Shown here one piece after another: positions 18,874 through 29,413 of a stretch of 64,000 nucleotides of DNA. A program made the position numbers and the translations under genes. The notes under the pieces are model-generated. The model saw only the letters and a list, made by a program, of their open reading frames with translations, searched no databases and had not been told where the DNA came from. The stretch is from Acinetobacter guerrae (lineage in GTDB: Bacteria > Pseudomonadota > Gammaproteobacteria > Pseudomonadales > Moraxellaceae): NCBI RefSeq assembly GCF_009372255.1, contig NZ_LXGN01000045.1:1-64000 (forward strand). Reading direction: 5' to 3'. The stretch's first letter is position 1. Each line of letters opens with the position of its first letter.

Positions 18874-20190
18874 TTATAAGAAAGCAACAAATAAGTGGAT
18901 CGTACCTGCAATAAAACCTGTGACCCCACCTAACACAATCAAAATCCATTCATCTTCCTGAAAAGCAGGACGCAACAGATTTTGGAACTCTTTCGGTGTT
19001 AGCTCACGAATACGATCTTTAAACATTTGAAATATTTTCTGTGCACGGCTCGCATTAAACGCAGGGTCGCATACAGGCACCATCGTAATTTCAATTGATC
19101 GATCAATCAAGTCCGTCTTAAGTTTAGCATATTCACGTGGCCCTAAGGAAAGTTGTAATGAAGTTCTTACCAATGGGGTTTCCATAATTTCATTAATGTG
19201 ACGCTTGACAATTCGACGGGTTTTGTCCTTCTTAGGGCCATACATCATTTCAGTCATGATGGATTTAAGCGTGATCAGATCTTCAGTCACTACACTGGCA
19301 AATACATCTGATACTTCTTCCTGACGCTTCATGAACGCACCTTGAACATTGTAAGTTCCTATACGAGGAATTACAGGAACAATCCAAGGAAACTTACGGT
19401 CTGTGGTTAAGCGAAAGAACTGTGGATAGCGGATATAGTGGGGTTCTATCGGATTGAATACCATCCAGATTGCAATCCAGTTGGTTAAAAAGCCCCAGAT
19501 TGCTGCCCAGAAAGGTACTGTCCAGTGCCATGGTACAAAGAACCAAACCAACATTTGAAAAATACCAAAAAACATCCCAATGAGCGCACTAATATGCCAA
19601 ATAAAATTGATTTCTTTTTGACCAACTTTAAGGAACATGCGCACCATCAAACGGCGATCACCTTCCATCTGGCTAACTACCATTTCACGCATATTCACAA
19701 GTGACTCGACGTTCATGGTCAGCTCAGTCACTAATTCTTTTAATACAGCAGGTAATTGTTTGTGAGCTTGGGCATAAATACGGCGTTTAATCGAATAAGG
19801 TAAATTTTCCCAAAGTACCGCATTACGATCAATCATAACTTCATCAATTAAATGCTCAAGTTCAAAGCCGACTTGTTCACCAATAATCCGCGCCATATCC
19901 TCAGGGTCCATCGCTTCAAGGAATTCACGCAATGAACCTAATTTGGACAAAGTATTATCAGTAATAATGCCAGAAATGCGTCCAGCTTTACGCGGTACAA
20001 TACCTTGCCAACCTACAGGTATTGGCCCTAAATGGAATCCCCAAAAGTTAATTGGATAAAATACCATTTTTAAAGCCATCCACACGTGTGCCCATGTCAC
20101 AAATGCAGTTACTGGAATAATACTCAAGACCGCCAGATGATCGGGTCGGTTTAAAAAGGCTTGCCACAAATTACTGACGAACTCTAACAT
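18874..20190 (-). CDS. DUF445-family membrane protein
   Basis: 438 residues. An N-terminal membrane helix (LSIIPVTAFVTWAHVWMALK) is followed by the DUF445 signature around FHLGPIPVGWQGIVPRKAGR. A central pair of helices (ISALIGMFFGIFQMLVWFFV, then FWAAIWGFLTNWIAIWMVFN) precedes a second GIVP-like repeat (FPWIVPVIPRIGTYNVQGAF). A C-terminal helix is at 415-438. The family is widespread and uncharacterised. The gene lies upstream of adk on the same strand with an 83-base gap, so weak coupling is possible. Confidence 0.8.
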   Translation of the reverse strand: MLEFVSNLWQAFLNRPDHLAVLSIIPVTAFVTWAHVWMALKMVFYPINFWGFHLGPIPVGWQGIVPRKAGRISGIITDNTLSKLGSLREFLEAMDPEDMARIIGEQVGFELEHLIDEVMIDRNAVLWENLPYSIKRRIYAQAHKQLPAVLKELVTELTMNVESLVNMREMVVSQMEGDRRLMVRMFLKVGQKEINFIWHISALIGMFFGIFQMLVWFFVPWHWTVPFWAAIWGFLTNWIAIWMVFNPIEPHYIRYPQFFRLTTDRKFPWIVPVIPRIGTYNVQGAFMKRQEEVSDVFASVVTEDLITLKSIMTEMMYGPKKDKTRRIVKRHINEIMETPLVRTSLQLSLGPREYAKLKTDLIDRSIEITMVPVCDPAFNASRAQKIFQMFKDRIRELTPKEFQNLLRPAFQEDEWILIVLGGVTGFIAGTIHLFVAFL

Positions 20191-20253
20191 CCATTACTCT
20201 CGTATTTCATTCTATTTTATGGGCTTTTACATTTTTAAAGCTACGATTAAACA

Positions 20254-20772
20254 TTACAGGCCAATACTCAAAGTATAAGAAACTTGTAGTTTAGGTTCTA
20301 TATCAGCCACAACATCACCATTGGCATTTTTTAGCTTCTCTCCAGCGCCAATGCCGACACTAAACGTACTAATTCTTTCTTTATCTAGCCACACATATGA
20401 AAGATCAACTCCACCGCCTAAACGGGTTTTATCATCACCATCAATGACTTTGCTTTCAATTGATCCTGCATAAACTCCAAAATAATACCCATTTTTGTTT
20501 ACGCCAGTGAGATAGTAAGGGTAACGAAACCCGACCTGACCACCAAAGTTATGGTCATCGTTTAGATAACTACCCACTTTAGCATAGGCGATCCCATATG
20601 GATTAACCCATTCACCATTCAAGTGAATTAATTTTTGGGTGATCCCTGCACCTGCATTCCATGTCGATGCACTTCCCTCAGTTAATTTTGCTTCAGGTTT
20701 AAAGCGACTTTCATCTGCAAAAGTTGTCTGACTAAGTGCTAGAAGCATGACTAAGGGACATATTTTTCTCAT
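20254..20772 (-). CDS. Putative outer-membrane beta-barrel protein, hypothetical
   Basis: 172 residues from the ATG at 20772. GGAG lies 6 bases upstream, whereas the longer in-frame start (20784) has a poorly spaced site. Signal peptide MRKICPLVMLLALSQTTFA. The mature part is rich in Gly, Tyr and alternating hydrophobics (GGQVGFRYPYYLTG, YYFGVYAGSIES, GGGVDLSYVWLDKE) and ends LQVSYTLSIGL, resembling the closing strand of a small barrel. I do not recognise a named family; function unknown. Confidence 0.65.
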   Translation of the reverse strand: MRKICPLVMLLALSQTTFADESRFKPEAKLTEGSASTWNAGAGITQKLIHLNGEWVNPYGIAYAKVGSYLNDDHNFGGQVGFRYPYYLTGVNKNGYYFGVYAGSIESKVIDGDDKTRLGGGVDLSYVWLDKERISTFSVGIGAGEKLKNANGDVVADIEPKLQVSYTLSIGL

Positions 20773-21010
20773 TATTTTCTCCATGTTTCCCTATTTATCT
20801 GATATAGGGGATTCCGCTCATCCGTTTTGGTGACTTTAACAGAATTATTTTCGTTCTTATATACAGCACATTACAATTTTAATGTCTACAAGGTCAAAAA
20901 AAGCGACTAAATTTATTTCGTGAATAATTTAAAAATATCCCAAATTCTAATGACGAATGGGTTAAACTTGTCGGCTATTTTTGTGGTCTGCTTTGTCAAG
21001 TTAGTTAGGT

Positions 21011-23041
21011 ATGAAACAGCACTTTCCTTTAAAAGATAATCAGCAAGAAAAGCGTATTTATCGAGGGCGAATCTTTTTCGCCATTGGACTGGTTTGCTGC
21101 TGTTTGTTATTGCTCTTGAGTCGTTATGCCTATTTACAAATAGTGCATTATGATGAGTTTTCAACTGCTTCTGATAAAAACCGTATCCGTCTGCAACCGC
21201 TCGCTCCTGCTCGTGGTTATATCTATGATCGTAATGGGGTTTTACTTGCAGATAATTATCCAGTATTTACTGCAACATTAAGTAAAGCAGATATTGACGA
21301 TATAGATGGCACAGTTGATCAGTTAACACCTATTTTAAGTCTCAGTCAGGACGATGTTGAACGTTTTAAATCACGGATTAAAACCGCACGTAAAACTGAA
21401 CGGGTTTCAATTAAGCTGAATCTGACTGAAACTGATATCGCCAAATTCAGTGAAGTGAAATACAAATTTCCAGGAGTGCGGATTGAAACGCAAATGACGC
21501 GTTACTACCCACATGGAGATTTATTTGCTCATGTGATTGGTTATGTCGGACGAATTAATGACAAAGAATTAAAATCGATTAATAGTGATATTTACGCAGG
21601 AACCAACCTGATTGGAAAAATCGGCGTAGAGAAAACTTACGAAGATTTATTACACGGTACACCCGGTTATGAATCGATCGAAGCAGATGCTCATGGTAAT
21701 GTACTCAGACATTTAGGTCGCAAAGAGTCTACTCGTGGTAATGATTTATATTTATCTATAGATTATGGCTTACAAGTCGTTGCTGCCGAACAATTAGCAG
21801 ATAAACGTGGTGCAATTGTAGCGATAGATCCACGTACTGGTGAAATTCTGGCGCTGGTGTCAAGTCCAAGTTTTAACCCAAATCTATTTGTTACAGGTAT
21901 TAGCGGTACTGACTATAGTGCATTGCGTGACAATCTGGATCAACCACTTTATAACCGTGCGGTTCAGGGTGCTTACCCTCCGGGTTCCACAATTAAGCCA
22001 ATGGAAGCAATGGGTGGTATTCATTATGGTCTGGTAGATTGGGCAACCACAATTAATGATCCAGGTTATTTCCACCTTCCTGGTGACTCACACAAATTCC
22101 GTGACTGGAAAAAAACAGGTCATGGTGTGGTGAATATGCATAAAGCCATTATTCAGTCTTGCGATACCTATTTTTATGTGTTGTCTTACCAAATGGGTAT
22201 TGAGCGCATGAACGACTGGATGCGTCAGTTTGGCTTTGGTGAAAAAACTGGGGTTGATTTACCAAGCGAAAGTACAGGTTTATATCCAAGTCCCGAATGG
22301 AAGCTACGCACTCGAAAAAGCAAATGGCTAAAAGGTGAAACCATTTCTGTCAGTATTGGTCAGGGTGCATTTACAGCGACACCACTTCAATTAGCAATGG
22401 CAACAGCAATTACAGCGAATCATGGTGCGCATGTCACGCCACATGTATTACGAGCTACACGCGGTGCAAAAAAGCATGAAATTCACAATGCTCCAGATGG
22501 AAAAATCAACTTTAACGGCACTGAACAAGACTGGCTAAACATGCGCGATGCCATGATTGATGTAGTTCAATCAGGTACAGGACGCGGTATTCGCACACCG
22601 CTTTATCAAATTGCAGGTAAAACAGGAACAGCACAGGTTAAAAGTATTGCACAGGGTAAACGCTACAATGAATCCATTCTGACACAGCGCCAACTGGATC
22701 ATGGTTTATTTGTTGGCTTTGCACCTGCTGAGAATCCTGAAATTGCCATTGCAGTGGTGTGGGAAAATGGTCGTCACGGCGGGTCAGCAGCTCAACTTGC
22801 CAAACCTGTTTTTGATTATTGGCTGGTCAATCGTAAAAAAGAGCAAATTCGCCCTGCAAATCATCAAATCAGTGGTGGTCTGATGACCGCAGGCATTAAA
22901 CCCGGTGAACTTCCTAGTAATGCAATATTGGAAGCAGATCCAAATGCCAACCTAAATAAGAAAAAACCTGAGCCAAAACCACCAACTACAGCAGTACCTA
23001 CTCCAACACCTGCTGCCGATACCGCTGAGGTAACTGAATAA
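21011..23041 (+). CDS. mrdA: Penicillin-binding protein 2 (elongasome transpeptidase)
   Basis: 676 residues. Short cytoplasmic N-terminus, membrane helix at about 20-38 (IFFAIGLVCCCLLLLLSRYA), PBP dimerisation domain, then transpeptidase. The active-site SxxK is in PPGSTIKPM (Ser 326), the second motif is SCD in QSCDTYFYVLSY (SxD is usual for PBP2), and the third is KTGT in AGKTGTAQ. A Pro/Lys-rich tail (KKKPEPKPPTTAVPTPTP) makes it longer than E. coli PBP2 (633). It builds lateral wall with RodA, which is not adjacent. The stop overlaps the rsmD start (TAATG). It is the target of mecillinam-type beta-lactams. Confidence 0.96.
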   Translation: MKQHFPLKDNQQEKRIYRGRIFFAIGLVCCCLLLLLSRYAYLQIVHYDEFSTASDKNRIRLQPLAPARGYIYDRNGVLLADNYPVFTATLSKADIDDIDGTVDQLTPILSLSQDDVERFKSRIKTARKTERVSIKLNLTETDIAKFSEVKYKFPGVRIETQMTRYYPHGDLFAHVIGYVGRINDKELKSINSDIYAGTNLIGKIGVEKTYEDLLHGTPGYESIEADAHGNVLRHLGRKESTRGNDLYLSIDYGLQVVAAEQLADKRGAIVAIDPRTGEILALVSSPSFNPNLFVTGISGTDYSALRDNLDQPLYNRAVQGAYPPGSTIKPMEAMGGIHYGLVDWATTINDPGYFHLPGDSHKFRDWKKTGHGVVNMHKAIIQSCDTYFYVLSYQMGIERMNDWMRQFGFGEKTGVDLPSESTGLYPSPEWKLRTRKSKWLKGETISVSIGQGAFTATPLQLAMATAITANHGAHVTPHVLRATRGAKKHEIHNAPDGKINFNGTEQDWLNMRDAMIDVVQSGTGRGIRTPLYQIAGKTGTAQVKSIAQGKRYNESILTQRQLDHGLFVGFAPAENPEIAIAVVWENGRHGGSAAQLAKPVFDYWLVNRKKEQIRPANHQISGGLMTAGIKPGELPSNAILEADPNANLNKKKPEPKPPTTAVPTPTPAADTAEVTE

Positions 23042-23586
23042 TGAAAAATCAGCTCAGAATTATTGGCGGTGAATGGAAACGTCGTGTACTGCCTTTTGCA
23101 AATATAGAAGGCTTACGCCCTACGCCTGATCGGGTACGAGAAACCCTATTTAATTGGTTGATGTGGAAAATTCCAAATGCTGTGGTGCTTGATGTCTGCA
23201 CAGGTTCAGGGGCATTGGCTTTTGAAGCGTTGTCACGTCATGCCCGTTCAGTCCTGATGATTGAACCGAATACCACACAAGCGAAGATGCTAAAGCAAAA
23301 TATTGAGTTATTAAATGCCAAGCATTGTGAGCTAAAAGTTGCTACTGCACAGGACGTCTTAGCTAAGCTCAATCAGCAATTCGATGTAGTATTTCTTGAC
23401 CCACCCTATGCATTAGAACTCTGGCAAGAACTTTCTCTTTTGATAGATCCTCTATTAAAAGATCAGGCATATATTTATGTTGAAGCTAACCGTGAACTGA
23501 ACCAGTTACAGCTTCCCGATTCTTGGCAATTAATCAAATCCACAAAAGCAGGCACAGTTCGTGCAGGGCTGTTTCAAAAAAATTAA
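23041..23586 (+). CDS. rsmD: 16S rRNA (guanine966-N2)-methyltransferase RsmD
   Basis: 181 residues with a start overlapping the mrdA stop, so translation is probably coupled. Motifs: IIGGEWKRRVLPF, LRPTPDRVRETLFNWL, the SAM-binding LDVCTGSGALAFEALSR and the catalytic DPPYAL (D/NPPY type). It modifies G966 of 16S rRNA. The family normally sits beside ftsY or coaD; here it is coupled to mrdA. Confidence 0.95.
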   Translation: MKNQLRIIGGEWKRRVLPFANIEGLRPTPDRVRETLFNWLMWKIPNAVVLDVCTGSGALAFEALSRHARSVLMIEPNTTQAKMLKQNIELLNAKHCELKVATAQDVLAKLNQQFDVVFLDPPYALELWQELSLLIDPLLKDQAYIYVEANRELNQLQLPDSWQLIKSTKAGTVRAGLFQKN

Positions 23587-23618
23587 ACTCCACGTGTTTA
23601 GAATGAGATAAAACACTT

Positions 23619-24353
23619 ATGCAATCATGGTCGTTATTTCTAGTCGGTGCATGTATTGCAGGTTTTGTTCAAGGACTTACGGGTTTTGCCTTTGCATTGG
23701 TTGCCATGTCTTTTTGGGTATGGGCATTGCCCCCCCAACTGGCTGCTCCTCTTGTGGTTTTTGCTTCTTTATGGAGCCATATCATTGCACTAAGTAAAGA
23801 ACGCCCGCATCAGCTCAGTGTATCTCTTGTTCTACCTTATATTATTGCAGGTTTAATCGGAGTTCCTCTGGGAACTTATCTTTTACATCAGATCAATGCT
23901 GAAACGTTTAAACTGGTTTTGGGTATTTTCCTCATGATTTGGTGTCCTATCATGTATTTTTCACCTGAGTTGAAATTATTAAAACACTTAGGTAAAAAAA
24001 CGGATGCAATGATCGGTTTTTTTGGTGGAATTTTAGGAGGTTTAGGTGGGTTTTGTGGATCACTACCCTCTGCATGGGTCATGCTTAAAGGCTTAAGCAA
24101 AATTGAACAACGTTATATCTTAAGACATTTTAACTTTGCTATTCAGTTTTTTACTTTTGCTGTTTATATATTTCAAGGCACAGTTCAACCACAACAATGG
24201 CCGTATATTATTGCATTGATGATCAGTGTCACCATTCCTGCACTCTTAGGCGCACAATTATTTTACAAAATTTCAGAAACGCAATTTAAACACATTGTAC
24301 TTTCATTATTATTTGCCTCAGGAGGATTTTTGGTCATTTCAACTGTTATTTAG
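23619..24353 (+). CDS. TSUP-family (TauE/SafE) transporter
   Basis: 244 residues with about seven or eight hydrophobic segments. The family repeat is visible as FVQGLTGFAFALVAMSFWVW in the first half and GGILGGLGGFCGSLPSAWVM in the second. These proteins export or import sulfite, sulfoacetate or other organic anions; the substrate here cannot be deduced. It follows rsmD after 32 bases and may be in the same transcript. A 16-bp tandem duplication covers its stop codon. Confidence 0.8.
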   Translation: MQSWSLFLVGACIAGFVQGLTGFAFALVAMSFWVWALPPQLAAPLVVFASLWSHIIALSKERPHQLSVSLVLPYIIAGLIGVPLGTYLLHQINAETFKLVLGIFLMIWCPIMYFSPELKLLKHLGKKTDAMIGFFGGILGGLGGFCGSLPSAWVMLKGLSKIEQRYILRHFNFAIQFFTFAVYIFQGTVQPQQWPYIIALMISVTIPALLGAQLFYKISETQFKHIVLSLLFASGGFLVISTVI

Positions 24354-24375
24354 ATCTTATGTTATTTAGATCTTA
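24344..24375. repeat. 16-bp tandem duplication across a stop codon
   Basis: TGTTATTTAGATCTTA occurs twice in direct succession (24344-24359 and 24360-24375). The first copy contains the TSUP stop codon; the second reaches the end of the opposite small gene. Confidence 0.9.
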
Positions 24376-24377
24376 AC

Positions 24378-24611
24378 TTATTGGGGTCGATCCATGCGAA
24401 CAGGACGAATATCACGGACAATTTCATCCTCACGGCGTTCACGTACATCATCATCGTCATTTTGTTGCTGAGGCTGCAAACTCCAATGTTGACTATGATC
24501 AATCATTTGATGAGATATTGGCATATTGCTTTGCGCTTGACTCGGTAAACTCAAGATACATCCGAGCACACTCAGCACAACTAAAAGGATCGAACGAATT
24601 TTTTGCATCAT
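24378..24611 (-). CDS. Small secreted acidic protein, hypothetical
   Basis: 77 residues from an ATG at 24611 with GAAGAAAG upstream; a longer frame from 24665 is less likely. A signal peptide (MMQKIRSILLVVLSVLGC, ending near SQA) precedes a short mature region rich in Gln, Asp, Glu and Arg (QQQNDDDDVRERREDEIVRD). No family recognised. The mature region looks disordered and strongly charged, so the protein is probably periplasmic. Confidence 0.5.
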   Translation of the reverse strand: MMQKIRSILLVVLSVLGCILSLPSQAQSNMPISHQMIDHSQHWSLQPQQQNDDDDVRERREDEIVRDIRPVRMDRPQ

Positions 24612-24745
24612 ACTGAACACTTTCTTCACGAAGAATGTAGCCAAGTCTGCCTGAAATAGCATCATTCAGTTTGAAGAAAATACGAGAGATTTATATATGA
24701 TCTATATCGCTTATGTGAAACTGGTAAATTATCTTAACTATCCGC

Positions 24746-25201
24746 TTAAAAACTCCAGATCGAAAAAATACGAATGAGTTGCCCTCGATCATAAGGAAAA
24801 CTGGAAATATATTCGTAACCAATTTTATGATCTGAATTGATCTTATAGGTGATGCCATAGCCAAATGAAATAGATAAATCATCTACACTGACATGATCGG
24901 AACCACCACTCAGCGCCTTATTTTTTAATATATCTGTGTTATAGGCGGTGTAATTATAGACATTGATACGCTCATTTGAGAAAAAAGGATTTTTCAGAAC
25001 ATTGTAATTATTTTCTTCTTGATCATGTTGTTCTGCCAAATGTTTTTGTGTTTGATTAAGATCGTTATTTTCAGAATTATATTCAAAATCTGTTATTTGC
25101 TTTTGATTATTTTCAGCAAAAAAATCATAGGCGTAAATCATGGGAATATTGAGCAGCGCTATCATGAAAAAAATTATGCTTATGATTTTTTGAACAGACA
25201 T
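24746..25201 (-). CDS. Secreted hypothetical protein
   Basis: 151 residues with a signal peptide (MSVQKIISIIFFMIALLNIP, cleavage near IYA-YD). The N-terminal mature half is Asn/Gln/Glu-rich. The C-terminal half has alternating patterns (DDLSISFGYGITYKIN, HKIGYEYISSFPYDRGQLIR) and ends in Phe, which suggests a small outer-membrane barrel fragment. It is more AT-rich than its neighbours. No family recognised; it lies between the urease operon and another secreted ORF. Confidence 0.5.
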   Translation of the reverse strand: MSVQKIISIIFFMIALLNIPMIYAYDFFAENNQKQITDFEYNSENNDLNQTQKHLAEQHDQEENNYNVLKNPFFSNERINVYNYTAYNTDILKNKALSGGSDHVSVDDLSISFGYGITYKINSDHKIGYEYISSFPYDRGQLIRIFSIWSF

Positions 25202-25224
25202 ATTCTTATATAAAACAAAAGATA

Positions 25225-25246
25225 AAAGGTAGCATACGCTACCTTT
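25225..25246. terminator. Terminator at the end of the urease operon
   Basis: AAAGGTAGC and GCTACCTTT form a perfect 9-bp stem with loop ATAC, 22 bases past the HupE/UreJ stop. On the minus strand it runs on into TTTTATCTTTTG. Confidence 0.75.
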
Positions 25247-25267
25247 CGCACTGAATAAATATAATCT

Positions 25268-25840
25268 TTAGCTTAACCCAATAATGGCAATCATTGCAGC
25301 GAGACCCGCCATAATCTTACGACCATAAGGTACATAGCGACGAATGAACTCGCCCAAACCAAGCCCAACCGCATATAAAATCGCCATGCCACAAATCATC
25401 CCCAAAATCAGTCCAACAACATGACCTTGTGGTGCAAGCTCCACGCCATGCGCCATTCCATGAAAACTGGCAGTCAGTACAGCAGCAATGGGTAAAACAC
25501 GATAAGATTTACTCCATAGTGCAGCCGCCAATACCACCAATGATGCGATGATTCCATATTCGGCAACATTTGCAGAAACAATTTGTTGAGCACCCCAAAT
25601 AAAGCCAATCACCAAACTTAAACTTAAGCCAATAATTCCTAGAATGCGCCATTGCTTGGCAACTGTCCAAAGCAGGACGCCGAAACCAATCGCCATCACC
25701 AAATGATCAAGCCCAGTGAAGGGATGAATAAATCCTGCCCAAAACCCCATATGACTCTGATCATGACCAGGATGAGCCATTGCCATCATTGGTAACAAAC
25801 TTAAACCAGCAACTATTATTTTTTTATTAAATGAGCGCAT
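25268..25840 (-). CDS. ureJ: HupE/UreJ-family nickel permease-like protein
   Basis: 190 residues. A signal-like N-terminus ends in MAHPGHD, the conserved metal-binding start of HupE/UreJ. Six hydrophobic segments follow, including GFIHPFTGLDHLVMAIGFGV and ASFHGMAHGVE with conserved His residues. The family is thought to import Ni or Co for urease or hydrogenase. It is the last gene of the urease operon, 9 bases after ureG. No hydrogenase genes are present, so supply to urease is the natural reading. Confidence 0.88.
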   Translation of the reverse strand: MRSFNKKIIVAGLSLLPMMAMAHPGHDQSHMGFWAGFIHPFTGLDHLVMAIGFGVLLWTVAKQWRILGIIGLSLSLVIGFIWGAQQIVSANVAEYGIIASLVVLAAALWSKSYRVLPIAAVLTASFHGMAHGVELAPQGHVVGLILGMICGMAILYAVGLGLGEFIRRYVPYGRKIMAGLAAMIAIIGLS

Positions 25841-25849
25841 TTGATCACC

Positions 25850-26464
25850 TTAAGCTTTAAATAGCCCTTGTTTTTCGATGAAATCGATAATTTGATTTAA
25901 GCCATCTTCTGTTTTCATATTTGAAAATAAAAATGGTTTTTCACCACGCATACGTTTAGCATCCTGTTCCATCACGTTCAGATTTGCGCCAACCATCGGG
26001 GCAAGATCTGTCTTATTAATGATCAGCAAATCTGATTTAGTAATGCCCGGCCCACCTTTACGTGGAATTTTTTCACCGCCTGCCACATCAATCACATATA
26101 AAGTCAGGTCAGAAAGTTCTGGACTAAACGTCGCAGCCAGATTATCGCCACCACTTTCAATAATGATCAGTTCCAGACCATCAAATTTTTCGCATAAATC
26201 ATCAATGGCTGCCAAGTTAATTGAAGCATCTTCACGAATCGCAGTATGTGGGCAACCGCCAGTTTCGACACCGACAATACGGTCTGGTGACATCGCTTCA
26301 TTGCGGGTTAAAAAGTTAGAATCTTCTTTGGTATAAATGTCATTGGTCACTACAGCCATGTTGTATTTGTCGCGTAACGCACGACAAAGATTTAAGGTCA
26401 AAGCTGTTTTACCCGATCCCACTGGACCACCAATACCAACCCGTAAGGGACTACGTTCTGTCAT
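25850..26464 (-). CDS. ureG: Urease accessory GTPase UreG
   Basis: 204 residues from ATG 26464 with AGGA 7 bases upstream; an in-frame TTG six bases earlier is rejected. P-loop [31 protein letters not shown] with the Ni-binding Cys-Pro-His, and [11 protein letters not shown]. It is a SIMIBI GTPase that delivers Ni to apourease with UreD, UreF and UreE. Confidence 0.97.
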   Translation of the reverse strand: MTERSPLRVGIGGPVGSGKTALTLNLCRALRDKYNMAVVTNDIYTKEDSNFLTRNEAMSPDRIVGVETGGCPHTAIREDASINLAAIDDLCEKFDGLELIIIESGGDNLAATFSPELSDLTLYVIDVAGGEKIPRKGGPGITKSDLLIINKTDLAPMVGANLNVMEQDAKRMRGEKPFLFSNMKTEDGLNQIIDFIEKQGLFKA

Positions 26465-26524
26465 GATCAATTCCTATAATTTTATTGAACTTTTCTCTTG
26501 GTAAATACAAAAGAAAATTCAATG

Positions 26525-27187
26525 TTACGATCTAAATAATCTTGAATACTGGGTTTCATGCTGCATACTCAGCATGGCATATTGTGGCAAGGCACTGCTG
26601 ATTTCATCATCGTGTAATGCCAAAGCCCTTTCAACCGCCTGTGGCACCAGACTGTGTAAATGCCACAAAATACGTTGTCCGCTCATTTGTCCTAAAGGCA
26701 CGGTTTTAACGGCTGCCAAAACCTGATTTTCCAGCACACTAAAGCTATAAGCCGTCAACACGTCAGCCTCATTAAGCCCAAGTCTTCCACAAAGCTGTGC
26801 ATACACAGGCACAAAACCAAATTGCTTTTTCACGGCTACTGGCATTTTTAAAACATCTTTAATCCATGCATTTAAAGAAAATGCCAATTGCTGCGATTCA
26901 GCCAGTAGCTCTTTACTTTCACGGCTGGCTTTGTAAAGGTGCGCCCAATGTAAAAATTGCTCATCATTCGCATAAGATTGCATTAACCGCTTTAATACAG
27001 GCAGCTCGAATCTGAGCAACAACATTTCCAAGACTTCTTCAAAATAAGCCATACAGCTTGCTTCATTCTGAATCAGCCCTGTTTCAATCGCTGTTTCTAC
27101 TCCCTGAGAATAACAATAGGCACCCACAGGTAAAGCCGTTGAGGATAAAGTCAACAGTTTGAGTAATTGCGCTGCATTAATGGACAT
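26525..27187 (-). CDS. ureF: Urease accessory protein UreF
   Basis: 220 residues. The UreF opening [20 protein letters not shown] is followed by [11 protein letters not shown]; the central part is all-helical, with [15 protein letters not shown] near the end. UreF links UreD to UreG and gates GTP hydrolysis during Ni insertion. Its start overlaps the 3' end of ureE by 11 bases, indicating translational coupling. Confidence 0.94.
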   Translation of the reverse strand: MSINAAQLLKLLTLSSTALPVGAYCYSQGVETAIETGLIQNEASCMAYFEEVLEMLLLRFELPVLKRLMQSYANDEQFLHWAHLYKASRESKELLAESQQLAFSLNAWIKDVLKMPVAVKKQFGFVPVYAQLCGRLGLNEADVLTAYSFSVLENQVLAAVKTVPLGQMSGQRILWHLHSLVPQAVERALALHDDEISSALPQYAMLSMQHETQYSRLFRS

Positions 27188-27656
27188 GATGTAAAGACTT
27201 GATTGGGCTTAAACGATGATCATGGGCATGTTGTGCATATGCACCACTTTCAGGTTCAAACGCATGTTCGACCAGTTTTACATGCAAGCCTAAGCCTTCG
27301 ACCATTTCTGCCAGTACATGATCAGGTTCAAAATACAGCGCATACGGAGTCAGCATGAGCGGGACATGACGATTGCCTAAATGATACGCTGCTTTGAGTA
27401 ACTCAAAATCGGTTTTTGCAGTCACCTGCATGAGTTTTTCGGGTTTAGCATCGACACGCAACACCTCACCCTCATTGGTGGCAATAAAAGAGCCACTACG
27501 TAAAATGCCAGTACGTGGCAAATCCGCACCAATATCAGTGCCGTTGCTTAAAGTGGCACGGAAACGTGATTTTTGACGTGTATCAAAAGTAAGTTCAACC
27601 GTTTCAAAGGCTTGATCTGATGCAATTTCATCAAGACGCTGGGTGTAGATTTTCAT
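27177..27656 (-). CDS. ureE: Urease metallochaperone UreE
   Basis: 159 residues. An N-terminal peptide-binding domain ([20 protein letters not shown]) is followed by the Ni-binding domain ([19 protein letters not shown]), whose conserved His lies in GNRHVP. A modest His tail follows ([17 protein letters not shown]). It delivers Ni to UreG. Confidence 0.95.
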   Translation of the reverse strand: MKIYTQRLDEIASDQAFETVELTFDTRQKSRFRATLSNGTDIGADLPRTGILRSGSFIATNEGEVLRVDAKPEKLMQVTAKTDFELLKAAYHLGNRHVPLMLTPYALYFEPDHVLAEMVEGLGLHVKLVEHAFEPESGAYAQHAHDHRLSPIKSLHHVH

Positions 27657-27683
27657 ACAATTCCTCGTACTTATTTTTAATCA

Positions 27684-29384
27684 TCAAAACAAGAAATAAC
27701 GTTGTGCCATTGGCAATACATCCGCAGGTTCACAGGTCAATAGTTCACCATCGGCACGTACCTCATAGGTTTCAGGATGTACATCCATCACGGGGCAATA
27801 CGTATTATGCTTCATATCCGCTTTGGTGATATGACGAGTATTTTTGCACGGGCTAATCAATTTCTTCAGTTTTAACTTTTCAGAAACACCATCTTCAATT
27901 GCGGTTTGCGATAAAAAAGTAATACACGTGTTATGCACGCCACGCGGATACGCACCAAACATCGGACGATAATGTACAGGCTGTGGCGTTGGAATGGAGG
28001 CATTAATATCACCCATTGGGGCTGCTGCGATCATGCCACCTTTAATAATCATGGAAGGTTTTACCCCAAAAAAAGCAGGTTTCCACAAGACTAAATCTGC
28101 CAGTTTACCTTCTTCAATTGAGCCAATTTCATGACTTAAGCCATGCGTAATCGCAGGGTTAATCGTATATTTAGCGATATAGCGTTTCACCCGATTGTTA
28201 TCGTGACTTACGTTATCGCCTTCTAATGCACCACGCTGAATTTTCATTTTATGCGCAGTTTGCCAAGTCCGAATAATCACTTCACCAACACGTCCCATCG
28301 CTTGAGAATCTGACGACATCATGGCAATCGCGCCTAAATCCTGCAAAATATCTTCCGCAGCAATAGTTTCACGGCGAATACGACTTTCTGCAAATGCAAC
28401 ATCTTCAGCAATAGCAGGATCAAGATGGTGACAGACCATCAACATGTCCAAGTGTTCATCAATGGTATTGATGGTATAAGGGCGAGTTGGATTAGTTGAA
28501 GATGGCAAGACATTGGCTTGACCAATCGCTTTTAAAATATCGGGTGCATGTCCACCGCCAGCACCTTCGGTATGATACGTATGGATGGTACGATTTTTAA
28601 ATGCAGCCAGTGTTTCTTCCAGAAAACCACTTTCATTTAACGTATCGGTATGAATCGCCACCTGTACATCGAACTCATCTGCTACGCTTAAACAGTTATC
28701 AATGGCTGCTGGCGTTGATCCCCAGTCTTCATGCAGTTTTAACCCAACCACACCCGCTTTTATCTGTTCGCGAATCGGATCAGGTAAACTTAAGTTGCCC
28801 TTGCCCAATAAACCGATATTCATGGGTAAATCATCAATCGCCTGTAGCATGGTCGCAATGTGCCACGGCCCCGGCGTAACTGTGGTCGCGGATGTACCTG
28901 CTGCTGGGCCAGTTCCACCACCCACCATCGTTGTTACACCAGACATCAGCGCAGTTTCAACTTGTTGTGGGCAAATCCAGTGAATGTGTGTGTCAATCCC
29001 ACCCGCGGTGAGAATCTGCCCTTCACCTGCAATCACTTCAGTCGCAGCGCCAAGTGGAATGGTGATATCAGGCTGAATGTCTGGATTGCCTGCTTTACCA
29101 ATTTTCCAGATGCGTCCATTTTTAAGACCAACATCGGCTTTGACAATGCCCCACCAGTCTACAATCAAGGCATTGGTAATGACTGTATCTGCAACGTCAT
29201 CTGCTAGCATTTGCGATTGACCCATGCCATCGCGAATGACTTTACCGCCCCCAAACTTAACTTCTTCACCATAGGTGGTGAGATCTTGTTCAACTTCAAT
29301 AAACAACTCGGTATCGGCTAAACGAACCCGATCCCCTACCGTTGGCCCAAACATTTCAGCGTATGCACGACGCGACATTTTCAT
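27684..29384 (-). CDS. ureC: Urease alpha subunit
   Basis: 566 residues, the normal length. It has the amidohydrolase metal motif [14 protein letters not shown], the carbamylated Lys in [12 protein letters not shown], metal-binding His in [11 protein letters not shown] and [14 protein letters not shown], and the mobile-flap catalytic His in MVCHHLD. It hydrolyses urea to ammonia and carbamate at a di-Ni centre. It sits in ureDABCEFG order. Confidence 0.98.
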   Translation of the reverse strand: MKMSRRAYAEMFGPTVGDRVRLADTELFIEVEQDLTTYGEEVKFGGGKVIRDGMGQSQMLADDVADTVITNALIVDWWGIVKADVGLKNGRIWKIGKAGNPDIQPDITIPLGAATEVIAGEGQILTAGGIDTHIHWICPQQVETALMSGVTTMVGGGTGPAAGTSATTVTPGPWHIATMLQAIDDLPMNIGLLGKGNLSLPDPIREQIKAGVVGLKLHEDWGSTPAAIDNCLSVADEFDVQVAIHTDTLNESGFLEETLAAFKNRTIHTYHTEGAGGGHAPDILKAIGQANVLPSSTNPTRPYTINTIDEHLDMLMVCHHLDPAIAEDVAFAESRIRRETIAAEDILQDLGAIAMMSSDSQAMGRVGEVIIRTWQTAHKMKIQRGALEGDNVSHDNNRVKRYIAKYTINPAITHGLSHEIGSIEEGKLADLVLWKPAFFGVKPSMIIKGGMIAAAPMGDINASIPTPQPVHYRPMFGAYPRGVHNTCITFLSQTAIEDGVSEKLKLKKLISPCKNTRHITKADMKHNTYCPVMDVHPETYEVRADGELLTCEPADVLPMAQRYFLF

Positions 29385-29413
29385 AATAAGTTTCTCTGTA
29401 ATATTTTATCTTT

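Noticed and set aside
24691..24882. A 63-residue open frame at the end of the 24746 gene
   Set aside because: It overlaps a better-supported secreted protein in another frame.
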